From Actinomycetes bacterium (GTDB lineage: Bacteria > Actinomycetota > Acidimicrobiia > IMCC26256 > PALSA-610), in contig JANYBW010000031.1 in NCBI GenBank assembly GCA_025360585.1, positions 1-48,961 on the forward strand: a stretch of 48,961 bases of DNA, in the 5' to 3' direction. Shown in pieces: positions 1 to 8,152 of this stretch. The translations under genes and the position numbers were made by a program. Numbering within the stretch: the first letter of the stretch is position 1; every line of letters starts with the position of its first letter. Below the pieces are notes generated by a model. That model saw nothing but the letters and a program-made list of their open reading frames with translations. It was not told the origin of the DNA and made no database searches.

Positions 1-1
1 G

Positions 2-574
2 ATCAAAGGCTTGCCGATCTCACAAGCTGCGTATGAACGGTTGCGTTGCAGCGCATCGGTCGCTCACGAACGAACGCGAGATGACGGCAGCATCGAACGG
101 ACTCCGACTCTCGAATCGATTCCCCGCCCGGTTCGCCGGGCCGTGTTGCTCCGAGATGACCGCACGTGTCGTTGGCCAGGCTGTACGAGCCGATACCGGA
201 TACAGGTCCATCACTTGATATTTCGCAGTAATGGCGGCTCGCATGAACTCTGGAACCTGGCATGCCTTTGTGAGATCCATCACCACGCAGTCCACGACCG
301 CGCTTGGACGATCGAGGGCGACGCCAACGGCACGCTCACGATCACGTCTCCGCACGGCCGCATCGCTACGGAACAAGCACCCATCATCGAAATCGAACCC
401 GCCCGCAAAGCCGCACACGAACAGGCCCGTACCGGACGCCACATCACCGAAAAGACAATCAGCACCGCAACGAATGAACCCTGCGACCTCCACTGGGTCG
501 TCGGCGCCATCTGCGACAACGTCCACACCCACCGACAACGCGGCCCCGCCGAACCGCTCCAGGAAACGAACTGA
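2..574 (+). CDS. HNH endonuclease, DUF222/13E12-type, 5' truncated by window edge
   Basis: The frame is open to the left edge, so only the C-terminal 190 or so residues are seen. It contains a typical HNH nuclease core: CRWPGC, then the VHHL motif, then GGSHELWNLACLC followed by a HHH run, which gives the zinc-knuckle Cys and metal-binding His residues of the family. The pattern matches the C-terminal nuclease domain of the 13E12/DUF222 proteins that are abundant and repeated in actinobacterial genomes. A polar, low-complexity tail follows the domain. The N-terminal DUF222 part would lie upstream, outside the window. Such genes are often multicopy and their cellular role is unclear. The family call is firm and the function is not. 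Confidence 0.85.
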   Translation: MKGLPISQAAYERLRCSASVAHERTRDDGSIERTPTLESIPRPVRRAVLLRDDRTCRWPGCTSRYRIQVHHLIFRSNGGSHELWNLACLCEIHHHAVHDRAWTIEGDANGTLTITSPHGRIATEQAPIIEIEPARKAAHEQARTGRHITEKTISTATNEPCDLHWVVGAICDNVHTHRQRGPAEPLQETN

Positions 575-788
575 GTCGAGGCTTCAAGAGCAGGAATCCG
601 AATGACGCGCGCGGCGCAACTGAATACTTGCAAACGCAACCGGACAATATGTGCTGATGGGGCCGTTCCTCGCGACAGTCCGCGAGCCCAGAACTGGAAC
701 TCGAGTCGAAGCACCAACCTCGAACGGATCCAGTCCGAGAAGCCCTGAAACGAACGTGCGAAAGTGCAGTGAATCCCGAGGCAACCGT

Positions 789-2465
789 TTACCGCGTGAG
801 GGGTTTGTACTTGATTCGGTGGGGTTGATCGGCGTCGGCGCCTAGGCGTTTTTTGCGGTCGATTTCGTAGTCGGAGAAGTTGCCTTCGAACCAGCGGACT
901 TCGCTATCGCCTTCGAACGCGAGTACGTGGGTAGCGACACGATCGAGGAACCAACGGTCGTGGGAAATCACGACTGCACAGCCGGGAAAATCGAGCAATG
1001 CTTCTTCGAGTGCACGCAGTGTGTCGACATCAAGATCGTTGGTGGGCTCATCGAGCAGCAGCACGTTGCCGCCCTGCAGGAGCGCTTTCGCGAGGTGCAG
1101 ACGGTTCCGTTCGCCACCCGAAAGATCACTGACCTTTTTTTGTTGATCGGTACCTTTGAAGTTGAACCCCGCGCAATACGCACGTCCGTGAATTTCGCGG
1201 TTGCCGACCTTCAAGTGGTCGACGCCGCCGGTGATTTCTTCGTAGACCGAGTTGCCCGAATCGAGTGATTCGCGGGATTGATCAACGTACGCGAATTCGA
1301 CCGTCGCGCCGACGGTGAGGTCTCCCCCATCGGGTTGAACTTGTCCGACGAGCATGCGAAACAGCGTTGTTTTTCCAGCGCCGTTCGCGCCGACCACGCC
1401 GACGATGCCACCGCGCGGCAACGAGAAGTCGAGATCGTCGATCAGCAACCGATCACCGAATGCCTTTTGCAACGCCTTGGCTTCAACCACGGTGTCGCCC
1501 AAACGGGGGCCGGGCGGAATCGAGATCTGCAGTTTGTCCTGGCGGCCTTCAGAAGCATCGGCTTCCGCTTGCAACACGTCGAATGCCGTGATGCGCGCCT
1601 TGCCTTTGGCGTGGCGAGCCTTGGGCGCCATACGAATCCATTCGAGTTCGCGCTGCAACGTACGGCGACGGGTTTCGTCGACCTTTTCTTCGAGCGCGAT
1701 ACGCGCTTCTTTTTGTTCCAACCAACTGGAGTAGTTGCCTTCCCACGGGATGCCGTGGCCTTTATCGAGTTCCAGAATCCAGCCCGCGACATTGTCGAGG
1801 AAGTAACGGTCGTGGGTCACCGCGACAACCGTTCCCGTGTAGTCCTTCAGGAATCGTTCGAGCCACGCAACCGATTCCGCGTCGAGATGGTTCGTCGGTT
1901 CATCGAGCAACAACAAATCTGGGTGCGACAACAACAAGCGACACAACGCAACCCGGCGGCGTTCGCCACCCGAAAGTTTCGTGACGTCCGCGTCGTCAGG
2001 CGGGCAGCGCAACGCGTCCATCGCAATGTCGAGGACGCGATCGATCTCCCAACCATTCGACGCGTCGATAGTGTCTTGTAACGAGGCTTGCTCGGCGAGC
2101 AGCTTGTCGAAGTCCGCGTCGGGATCACCCATCGCGTTGCACACTTCATCGAAACGATCCAGCGCAGTCTTCAGTGGCCCGAGCCCGTCCATGACGTTCT
2201 CACGCACGTTCTTGTTGGCATCCAACTCGGGCTCTTGCGCCAAATAGCCAACCGAGAACCCTGGAGTCAGACGCACCTCACCTTGGTAGCCGTCGTCCAC
2301 ACCGGCCATGATCTTAAGCAAGGTGCTCTTACCCGCGCCGTTGCCACCGAGCACACCGATTTTGGCACCTGGATACATCGAAATATTGATGCCCCGAAGA
2401 ATCTCGCGATCCGGCGGAACCACTCGACGAAGCTTGTGCATGGTGATGATGAACTGATGCGCCAT
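789..2465 (-). CDS. ettA: Energy-dependent translational throttle protein EttA (ABC-F ATPase)
   Basis: A soluble ABC-F protein with two ATPase domains and no membrane segments. Domain 1 has Walker [10 protein letters not shown] (about residues 40-48), signature LSGGE (164-168) and Walker B DEPTNHLD (188-195). Domain 2 has Walker [10 protein letters not shown] (about 359-367), LSGGE and DEPTNDLD. Between them is the charged linker that contacts P-site tRNA. The C-terminus (RLGADA then RIKYKPL) is the usual EttA ending, and the length of 558 aa fits the family. EttA binds the ribosomal E site and gates the first elongation step according to ADP/ATP ratio. The ATG at 2465 is preferred to a start 39 nt upstream because MAHQFIITM is the family N-terminus. 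The neighbouring divergent gene starts only 24 nt away. Confidence 0.95.
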   Translation of the reverse strand: MAHQFIITMHKLRRVVPPDREILRGINISMYPGAKIGVLGGNGAGKSTLLKIMAGVDDGYQGEVRLTPGFSVGYLAQEPELDANKNVRENVMDGLGPLKTALDRFDEVCNAMGDPDADFDKLLAEQASLQDTIDASNGWEIDRVLDIAMDALRCPPDDADVTKLSGGERRRVALCRLLLSHPDLLLLDEPTNHLDAESVAWLERFLKDYTGTVVAVTHDRYFLDNVAGWILELDKGHGIPWEGNYSSWLEQKEARIALEEKVDETRRRTLQRELEWIRMAPKARHAKGKARITAFDVLQAEADASEGRQDKLQISIPPGPRLGDTVVEAKALQKAFGDRLLIDDLDFSLPRGGIVGVVGANGAGKTTLFRMLVGQVQPDGGDLTVGATVEFAYVDQSRESLDSGNSVYEEITGGVDHLKVGNREIHGRAYCAGFNFKGTDQQKKVSDLSGGERNRLHLAKALLQGGNVLLLDEPTNDLDVDTLRALEEALLDFPGCAVVISHDRWFLDRVATHVLAFEGDSEVRWFEGNFSDYEIDRKKRLGADADQPHRIKYKPLTR

Positions 2466-2489
2466 AGCCGCCGACGGTAGCTTCGAGCT

Positions 2490-4175
2490 GTGAGCACACC
2501 ACAATCAGCCATCTACGCGATTTGCGACCGATACGTCGATGAATATGCGGTCCTGGATCCCAACGCGGCAACGGATATGGGCATCGGCACCGAGCTCGAC
2601 ACGCTCACCGATTTGTCTCCCGACGGCCATGACCAGCGCGCCGCGCTCTCACGCGACGCGCTACATCAGATGCAACGCGAAGAGATCAACAATGGTCGAG
2701 ATCGCGTCGCCGCGGGGCTTTTTCAAGAACGGCTTCAGGTCGAGCTTGATCAGCACGAAATCGGCGAACACCTTCGTGATCTCCGTACGCTCGGCAGCGC
2801 GATGCAAGGAGTACGCGAAACCTTCGACCTCATGGCCTACGACACCGAAACTGATTGGCAAGTCGCCGCCCGCCGGATGCGAGCAGTTCCGGAAGCGTTG
2901 AACGGTTTCACCCAATCGCTCCAGACGGGTGTACTCATGGGCTTGACCGCGGCGCGCCGCCAGGTTGAGGTGTGTGCCATACAAGCAAAGACATGGGGCG
3001 GTGCAACTACCAACGCCGACGACCCCTTTTTCGTGGCCCTCGCCCAACGGTACCGTGGTGTGGATACTGCGCTCACTCAGGAACTCCACGACAGCGCCGA
3101 CGAAGCAACCGCGGCCTACTCGCAGTTAGCGCAATATTTACGCAACGAGTATCTGCCTATCGCAAGTAGTCACGATGCCGTCGGCGAGGCCCGCTACGAA
3201 ATCGCCGCGCGCACGTATTGTGGAACCACGCTCGATCTGCACGAGACCTACCAATGGGGCTGGAACGAGCTGCGCCGCATCGAGGATCAGATGCGCATTT
3301 GCTGCAATCAGATTCTGCCCGGAAGCGACTACGCCACTGCTGTCGCACACCTGGAGTCGAGCCCCTCGGGGGTCATCGATGGCGTCGAAAATCTCCAGCG
3401 ATGGTTGCAGTCACTTATCGACGAAACCATCGTGGCCCTCAACGGAACCCATTTCGATATCGATGAAAAATTGCATCGTTGCGAAGCAATGATCGCGCCG
3501 GCGGGAGGCGCCGCCGCGATGTACTACACCGGGCCCTCCGATGATTTTTCGCGCCCTGGTCGCACGTGGTATCCAACGATGGGCAACACCCGATTCCCGA
3601 CGTGGCGCGAAGTTTCGATCTGCTATCACGAAGCCGTTCCCGGGCATCATCTCCAAGTGGCGCAAGTGCGATTGCTGAGTGGCGTGCTTTCGAATTACCA
3701 GCGGCTCATGGGTTGGGTTTCCGGCCATGGCGAAGGTTGGGCGCTCTACGCAGAACGGCTTATGGGCGAACTCGGTTATCTTGAGAATCCTGCGTACGAA
3801 CTCGGCATGCTTGCCGCGCAAGCGATGCGCGCCGTGCGAGTCGTCGTCGATATCGGTATGCACCTTGAGCTGAAGATCCCCGACGCGGAGGCGGGCATTG
3901 GTGGTCTGCGATGGACGCCTGAGATCGCGTTGCCGTTCGTCATCGAACGATCGCGGTTCCCCGAAACGATGATGCGTTCCGAAGTTGACCGGTACCTTGG
4001 CCTTCCGGGCCAAGCGATTAGCTACAAGGTCGGCGAAAAGGTCTGGCTCGATGCTCGCAGCGCCGCGCAGCGCCGTCATGGAGCAACCTTCGATCTGAAA
4101 GCGTGGCACGCTTACGCACTCGATCTCGGCGCCGTCGGCCTCGCGACCCTCGAAGCTGAACTCGCATACTTTTAG
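2490..4175 (+). CDS. DUF885 family protein, putative zinc metallopeptidase
   Basis: A 561-residue DUF885 protein starting at GTG. The family hallmark HEAVPGHH is at residues 380-387, followed by GWALYAE at 416-422. By analogy with gluzincin-like peptidases, the histidines and the downstream Glu422 would bind zinc and Glu381 would be catalytic. No signal peptide or membrane helix is visible, so it is predicted to be cytoplasmic. DUF885 members are usually annotated as uncharacterised peptidases or carboxypeptidase-like enzymes, and the substrate cannot be inferred here. It is transcribed divergently from ettA with almost no intergenic space, so its promoter must lie inside the start of ettA or the mRNA must be nearly leaderless. 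The family call is strong and the enzymatic role is inferred. Confidence 0.85.
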   Translation: MSTPQSAIYAICDRYVDEYAVLDPNAATDMGIGTELDTLTDLSPDGHDQRAALSRDALHQMQREEINNGRDRVAAGLFQERLQVELDQHEIGEHLRDLRTLGSAMQGVRETFDLMAYDTETDWQVAARRMRAVPEALNGFTQSLQTGVLMGLTAARRQVEVCAIQAKTWGGATTNADDPFFVALAQRYRGVDTALTQELHDSADEATAAYSQLAQYLRNEYLPIASSHDAVGEARYEIAARTYCGTTLDLHETYQWGWNELRRIEDQMRICCNQILPGSDYATAVAHLESSPSGVIDGVENLQRWLQSLIDETIVALNGTHFDIDEKLHRCEAMIAPAGGAAAMYYTGPSDDFSRPGRTWYPTMGNTRFPTWREVSICYHEAVPGHHLQVAQVRLLSGVLSNYQRLMGWVSGHGEGWALYAERLMGELGYLENPAYELGMLAAQAMRAVRVVVDIGMHLELKIPDAEAGIGGLRWTPEIALPFVIERSRFPETMMRSEVDRYLGLPGQAISYKVGEKVWLDARSAAQRRHGATFDLKAWHAYALDLGAVGLATLEAELAYF

Positions 4176-4297
4176 ATCACGCTGCGACTTCCGGGGCTCA
4201 TCTGTCCGGATGAACGCAGCATCGGTTGGGCTTCTCCCATTGAGCGAGACGCGCTCGAGGTCGAAGATCGCCGTTGAGGAAAGGAGTCCTCGCGGTC

Positions 4298-5125
4298 ATG
4301 CGAACCAACACCAATGTTGCGGCCTACAACGCATACCGCAACCTCGCGCGCTCAAATTCGGCCTTGGCTTCCAACCTCGAACGGCTGTCCTCGGGGTTTC
4401 GCATTAACCGCAGTGGCGATGATGCTGCTGGGCTCGTAATCTCACAGCAGCTACGAGCCCAAGTATCGGGGCTGCGGGTAGCGCAACGCAACGCGCAAGA
4501 CGGTGTGAGCGTGATGCAAACCGCGGAAGGCGCGCTGAACGAGGTGCATTCGATGTTGCAACGTATGCGAGACCTTGCGTTGAACGCGGCGAACTTCGGA
4601 AGTCTCGATCCCCTCGCGCAAACCGATGCAGTACGGGCGGATCAAAGCGAATTCAAACAAATTCAACTCGCGCTAAATCAACTCACACAACATGCGGCGT
4701 TCAACTCCCAGACGCTGCTTGACGGTGCGTACGTGAAGGAATTCCAAGTCGGCGCATTCGCGGGCGACAAGATCACTGTCAGTCTCGCAACGTCAATGAA
4801 TGCGGGCGCGATTGGGGTGTGGAATATCAGCATCACCCATACGGATGCGGCTTCAGAGGCGTTGACTGCCATCGATCAAGGCATAAACACCGTCTCGTCG
4901 ACTCGGGCAATGCTCGGCGCGTTTCAGAACCGTTTCGAATCCGTCATCAACAACCTCAGCAATGCCAGCGAAAATCTCGCGGCCGCGGAGTCGCGTATCC
5001 GCGACACAGATATGGCCGCCGAAATGACCGACTTCACTCGCCACCAGATTCTGGTCCAGGCCGGTACGGCCATGCTCGCGCAAGCCAACCAAACCCCGCG
5101 CGCGGTTTTGCAGCTCCTGCGTTAG
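4298..5125 (+). CDS. Flagellin, short form (D0/D1 only)
   Basis: A 275-residue flagellin starting at the ATG at 4298, 11 nt after an AAGGAG ribosome-binding site at 4281-4286. The N-terminal helices (ERLSSGFRINRSGDDAAGL) and C-terminal helices (ENLAAAESRIRDTDMAAEM, then a final LLR) are the conserved D0/D1 parts that polymerise into the filament. The central region is only about 50 residues, so the surface domains D2/D3 are missing. No flagellar export, hook, FliS or FliD gene is adjacent, and no convincing sigma-28 promoter was found in the 122 bp upstream. The stop codon overlaps the convergent methyltransferase gene by 4 bp. Family assignment is very secure. Whether this is the main filament protein cannot be judged from this window. 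Confidence 0.93.
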   Translation: MRTNTNVAAYNAYRNLARSNSALASNLERLSSGFRINRSGDDAAGLVISQQLRAQVSGLRVAQRNAQDGVSVMQTAEGALNEVHSMLQRMRDLALNAANFGSLDPLAQTDAVRADQSEFKQIQLALNQLTQHAAFNSQTLLDGAYVKEFQVGAFAGDKITVSLATSMNAGAIGVWNISITHTDAASEALTAIDQGINTVSSTRAMLGAFQNRFESVINNLSNASENLAAAESRIRDTDMAAEMTDFTRHQILVQAGTAMLAQANQTPRAVLQLLR

Positions 5126-6306
5126 CGGCGCAGGACGCTCACGATTTCGACGTGCGCGGTGTGTGGAAATTGGTCGACCGGTTGGATTGATTCAATGGTG
5201 TAACCCGCATCGACAAGATTCCGAAGATCGCGCGCACCGGAAGCCGGATCACAGCTCACCAACACGATGGAATCGGGATCTGAGTTCACAATTGCTTGCA
5301 GCCCGCGTTTGCCAAGGCCGTCGCGCGGCGGATCAGCAATAACCGCATCACAGTCGCCAAGATCCGCGGCTTCTACGTTCGCGCACACCACAACTGCGCC
5401 GCGTCCTGCCAGGTTGCTCTTCGCGTCGCGGACCGCGGCCCGGCTTGATTCAACGCCGATGATCGTGTCGGCGTCGATGAACATGCCGAAGAGCCCGACC
5501 CCACAATAGAGATCCGCGACTCGTGATTTGGTCGTGCCGTCGTTCAGCGCGTTGCCAATCAAGGTGACCAACACATCGGGAGCTTCGGCATGACTCTGAA
5601 AAAACGACGGTGCCGAAATTCGCAACGATTTGCCGTGGACAATTTCGCGGTACTGCACCGCACGTTCGTGTTTCGGGATCACGGCGCAACCTTCGGGCAG
5701 GCCGGTACCATTCGTGTGATCACCATCAACGATGACCAATACGGCTCCGCTGTTTGCACCCACGCGAATTGTCACTTCGTTCGCGTTGGGGAAACGAGTT
5801 TCATCGAGCACTGAGCGCACCAAAGGATGCGCAATGATGCAACCATCGACGTTGACGAGTTCGTGTGAGGAACGGCGCCGCAGCGACAAACGCCCTTCGG
5901 AGTCGACCGCAGCGCGAACAGTGGTGCGGTAGTCACGGTCGCGCAATGCGATCGTGGGGCGCACGAGACTAGTTTCGATATGGGCGATGCGATGTAACGC
6001 GTCGCGCACGATGGCCGCTTTGAAATCGGCTTGACCCGCGGGCGTGATGTGTTGCCAATCGCATCCACCACAGCCCTCGGCGACGTGCCGGCACGGTGCG
6101 GCGACTCGCTCTTGCGCGGCAGTCAGGACTTCAACGACGGTCGCGTGCGAGCGATCTTTGCGCACAATGTCGAGGCGGGCGCTCACGACTTCGCTCGGCA
6201 GGCCGCCGCGTACGAACACGATCTTGCCGTCGGGGTCTCGAGCAATCGCATCGCCACCGGCAACTACTCGCTCACACGTGAGCGTCAGGAGATCGCCGGG
6301 TTGCAT
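5122..6306 (-). CDS. TrmA/RlmD-type RNA (uracil-5-)-methyltransferase
   Basis: A 394-residue enzyme of the RumA/TrmA family, which methylates C5 of uridine in 23S rRNA or tRNA using S-adenosylmethionine. An N-terminal TRAM-like domain (1-60) precedes four cysteines, C72, C79, C82 and C156, spaced as the [4Fe-4S] ligands of RlmD/RumA. The SAM site is DLYCGVGLFG (about 266-274), with FFQ at 235-237, and the catalytic nucleophile is C352 in LVSCDPASGARDL. An IADPPRDGL motif is also present. The iron-sulfur Cys set favours an RlmD-like rather than a TrmA-like enzyme, but the exact target uridine is not determinable. The gene ends inside the flagellin stop codon on the opposite strand. Its start is 30 nt downstream of carD, so the two may be co-transcribed. 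Confidence 0.88.
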   Translation of the reverse strand: MQPGDLLTLTCERVVAGGDAIARDPDGKIVFVRGGLPSEVVSARLDIVRKDRSHATVVEVLTAAQERVAAPCRHVAEGCGGCDWQHITPAGQADFKAAIVRDALHRIAHIETSLVRPTIALRDRDYRTTVRAAVDSEGRLSLRRRSSHELVNVDGCIIAHPLVRSVLDETRFPNANEVTIRVGANSGAVLVIVDGDHTNGTGLPEGCAVIPKHERAVQYREIVHGKSLRISAPSFFQSHAEAPDVLVTLIGNALNDGTTKSRVADLYCGVGLFGMFIDADTIIGVESSRAAVRDAKSNLAGRGAVVVCANVEAADLGDCDAVIADPPRDGLGKRGLQAIVNSDPDSIVLVSCDPASGARDLRNLVDAGYTIESIQPVDQFPHTAHVEIVSVLRR

Positions 6307-6336
6307 CGTCGAACAGCCAGAGAAGCGCGGCGCTAG

Positions 6337-6816
6337 TTATGCGAGCGCGTCGGCAAGTTTGCCGAGCGCATCTTCTTCGGTGACGTTGAGCGCAAACGAC
6401 AGTTCAGAAACCAACACTTGGCGGGCTTTCATCAACATCGATTTCTCGCCGGCAGAAAGGCCCTTACTCACTTCACGCAAAGCAAGGTTGCGCACAACTT
6501 CCGCGACCTGATACACATCGCCGGATTTGAGCTTTTCCTGGTGGTTCTTGAAGCGCCGGCTCCAGTTCGTAGGTTCACGAACGTCTTTTTTGGACAAGAG
6601 CTGGAAGAGATCGTCGACGTCTTCGGCTGAAATTGGGCGGCGCATGCCAACATCGTCGACTCGCGAGACGGGCACACGAATTGTGAGATCGCTACTGGCA
6701 ACTCGAAGAACAAAGAAGTCGGCTTGCACACCGTCGAGCGGGAGCTTCTCTTTTTTTTCGATCACTGCCGCACCGTGATGCGGATACACAACGCGATCGC
6801 CAACTTTGAAGCCCAT
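6337..6816 (-). CDS. carD: CarD-family RNA polymerase-binding transcription factor
   Basis: A 159-residue protein with the CarD/CdnL layout. The N-terminal RNA polymerase-interacting Tudor-like domain (FKVGDRVVYPHHG, 3-15, to about residue 60) is followed by a basic helical DNA-binding domain. Trp85, in TNWSRR, is at the position of the mycobacterial CarD tryptophan that wedges into the upstream edge of the transcription bubble. CarD binds the polymerase beta subunit and stabilises open complexes, especially at rRNA promoters. The ATG at 6816 is preceded by GGGAG. It is about 90 nt downstream of the SnoaL-like gene on the same strand and probably has its own promoter in that gap. Confidence is high: length, motifs and the actinobacterial setting all agree. 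Confidence 0.95.
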   Translation of the reverse strand: MGFKVGDRVVYPHHGAAVIEKKEKLPLDGVQADFFVLRVASSDLTIRVPVSRVDDVGMRRPISAEDVDDLFQLLSKKDVREPTNWSRRFKNHQEKLKSGDVYQVAEVVRNLALREVSKGLSAGEKSMLMKARQVLVSELSFALNVTEEDALGKLADALA

Positions 6817-6858
6817 GATGCTCCCGAAACTTGCACTATTTGAACAGCGGAATTGTCT

Positions 6859-6864
6859 ATCCTA
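6859..6864 (-). promoter_or_regulatory. Possible -10 element upstream of carD
   Basis: On the minus strand the 89-bp gap before carD contains TAGGAT, a TANNNT-type -10 element, about 43 nt before the ATG. No good -35 is found at the expected spacing, so this is only a plausible core promoter. Confidence 0.35.
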
Positions 6865-6905
6865 CCAGGTAACACACCCCTTAGAAGACTCGCGCACCGA
6901 TCGCG

Positions 6906-7349
6906 TTAGGGCTTCGCGGCTTTGATCCAGTCTTTGATCATAGGGCCGAAGTTTGCGGGGTTGTAGGCGTCTTCTTCGTAACTCCACTGCATGTTGCCCG
7001 CGTAATGCAAGATCGTGATGTTCGCGGCCTGACGCACGACACCATCGCCAAGATCGCGCATCCGGTTTTGGATTTGGCAGATCCACCAGCCGCGCTCTTC
7101 ATCGCAAACACACCAGTCGTGCGGGAATTCGTCCATATCGGTGTTCGGCCACTGCGACATCGTCTCGGTAATCCACGCTTCGATTGCGGCCCGACCGGTC
7201 ATCGCGCCGTAGTGGTGTTCGAGGTACGTGGCATCTTCGGTGAAGCACTCAGCCCACTGCTTCCACTCTCCTGATTTCGAAGCTTTGAGCGCGACAGCTT
7301 TGTAGTTGTCGTGTGCAGCTTGCAGTTCTTCGCGTGTCCAATGGCCCAT
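6906..7349 (-). CDS. SnoaL-like / NTF2-fold domain protein
   Basis: A 147-residue single-domain protein. The pattern (an early amphipathic helix, then WKQWAECFTEDATYLEH, a GRAAIEAWI helix, and later strands with WWICQIQNRM) is typical of SnoaL-like NTF2-fold proteins, which act as small isomerases, hydratases or binding proteins. The ATG at 7349 was chosen over an upstream start because GGAG lies a few bases before it and the family fold begins there. No catalytic set can be assigned with certainty and the substrate is unknown. Its closest neighbour on the same strand is carD, with no functional link evident. It is a real gene by composition and RBS; its function is open. Confidence 0.75.
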   Translation of the reverse strand: MGHWTREELQAAHDNYKAVALKASKSGEWKQWAECFTEDATYLEHHYGAMTGRAAIEAWITETMSQWPNTDMDEFPHDWCVCDEERGWWICQIQNRMRDLGDGVVRQAANITILHYAGNMQWSYEEDAYNPANFGPMIKDWIKAAKP

Positions 7350-7447
7350 TGTGGTGCTCCTCAGTGTCTCGGTAATCGGCGTGGGCCCATTCTGGCCCAA
7401 CGGAACTGCCGTGCGCACGCCCGCGACAGGCGCTACCGTTTCGGTTT

Positions 7448-8152
7448 GTGGGATTTACGCCAGATCCTCCCGAACCTCGCCGCAGCGGGTTTCAACGCGC
7501 CAGCGCGGGCCGCGGAGCTCCCGACGCCGCTATGGGAATCACGTTGGCAATTTTTGGCACCATCGCAGTGCTCCTCATAATCGCGGCCGCCGCGATGTTT
7601 TCGAGTTGCGGCACAGGAATTCAGACGTTCAGCGATCGATGGCAAGCCACACAGGCCGAACGCAACGCTGCGGCAACAACTTCGTCGGTACCGCCGAATG
7701 GTTGCCAGCAGTTCACAAAGCTCGACACCGCAGTTCTGACCGCGTCGGACGCAACCGCGTTCGGAGGGCCCAACGAAAGCCCATTGCCGACGTCCGCGGC
7801 ACTCACCGCGATCGACGAGTTGACGAAACAGCTCTCGGTAGCAACACCTTTCGCCACGGGCCCGATGGGCAACCACATGCGAGCCGCCGCCGCAGAGCTA
7901 CAAGCGGCGCGCAAACGGGTGACTGAGCTCCCGTCCGTGGGAGGATTCGTCGGATCCACAGATCCCTCACTCACTTCGTTGCGCGAGACGGTCTACGGAG
8001 AGCTCTCGATAGCCGAACAGCTCCTCGGCAGAACGTGCGGCGGCCATCTCATTCCCAGCGGCGCGCGTGTGTCGTTCGGTAAGAAATTCGCCGATTTCCT
8101 CACCACGACCTCGTCATCTACAACGACAACGACGACCGATCGCCGCCCCTAA
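7448..8152 (+). CDS. Membrane-anchored protein of unknown function with Thr/Ser-rich tail
   Basis: I do not recognise a family. The 234-residue product starts at GTG and has a polar Pro/Arg-rich N-terminus, then one strong hydrophobic segment (about residues 29-52, ending FSSCG). The rest is hydrophilic and probably extracytoplasmic, with a helical region rich in Ala, Gln and Arg and a C-terminal run of Ser and Thr (about 214-231). The Cys after the membrane segment sits in a loosely lipobox-like context, but the long N-terminus argues against a standard lipoprotein signal. Three further cysteines could form disulfides. Its last codons overlap the end of the convergent amine oxidase gene by 4 bp. 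The reading frame is intact and its codon use resembles its neighbours. Confidence 0.65.
   Translation: MGFTPDPPEPRRSGFQRASAGRGAPDAAMGITLAIFGTIAVLLIIAAAAMFSSCGTGIQTFSDRWQATQAERNAAATTSSVPPNGCQQFTKLDTAVLTASDATAFGGPNESPLPTSAALTAIDELTKQLSVATPFATGPMGNHMRAAAAELQAARKRVTELPSVGGFVGSTDPSLTSLRETVYGELSIAEQLLGRTCGGHLIPSGARVSFGKKFADFLTTTSSSTTTTTTDRRP

Noticed and set aside
575-788. A gene in the gap between the HNH fragment and ettA
   Set aside because: The 214-bp convergent gap has no frame with a plausible start and RBS, and no hairpin with a T run.
1278-2081. Open reading frame of 267 codons on the plus strand inside ettA
   Set aside because: It is antisense to a clearly conserved ABC-F gene, has no recognisable motif, and is explained by the codon bias of the real gene.
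4176-4297. Sigma-28 promoter for the flagellin
   Set aside because: No TAAA-N15-GCCGATAA-like pair is visible.
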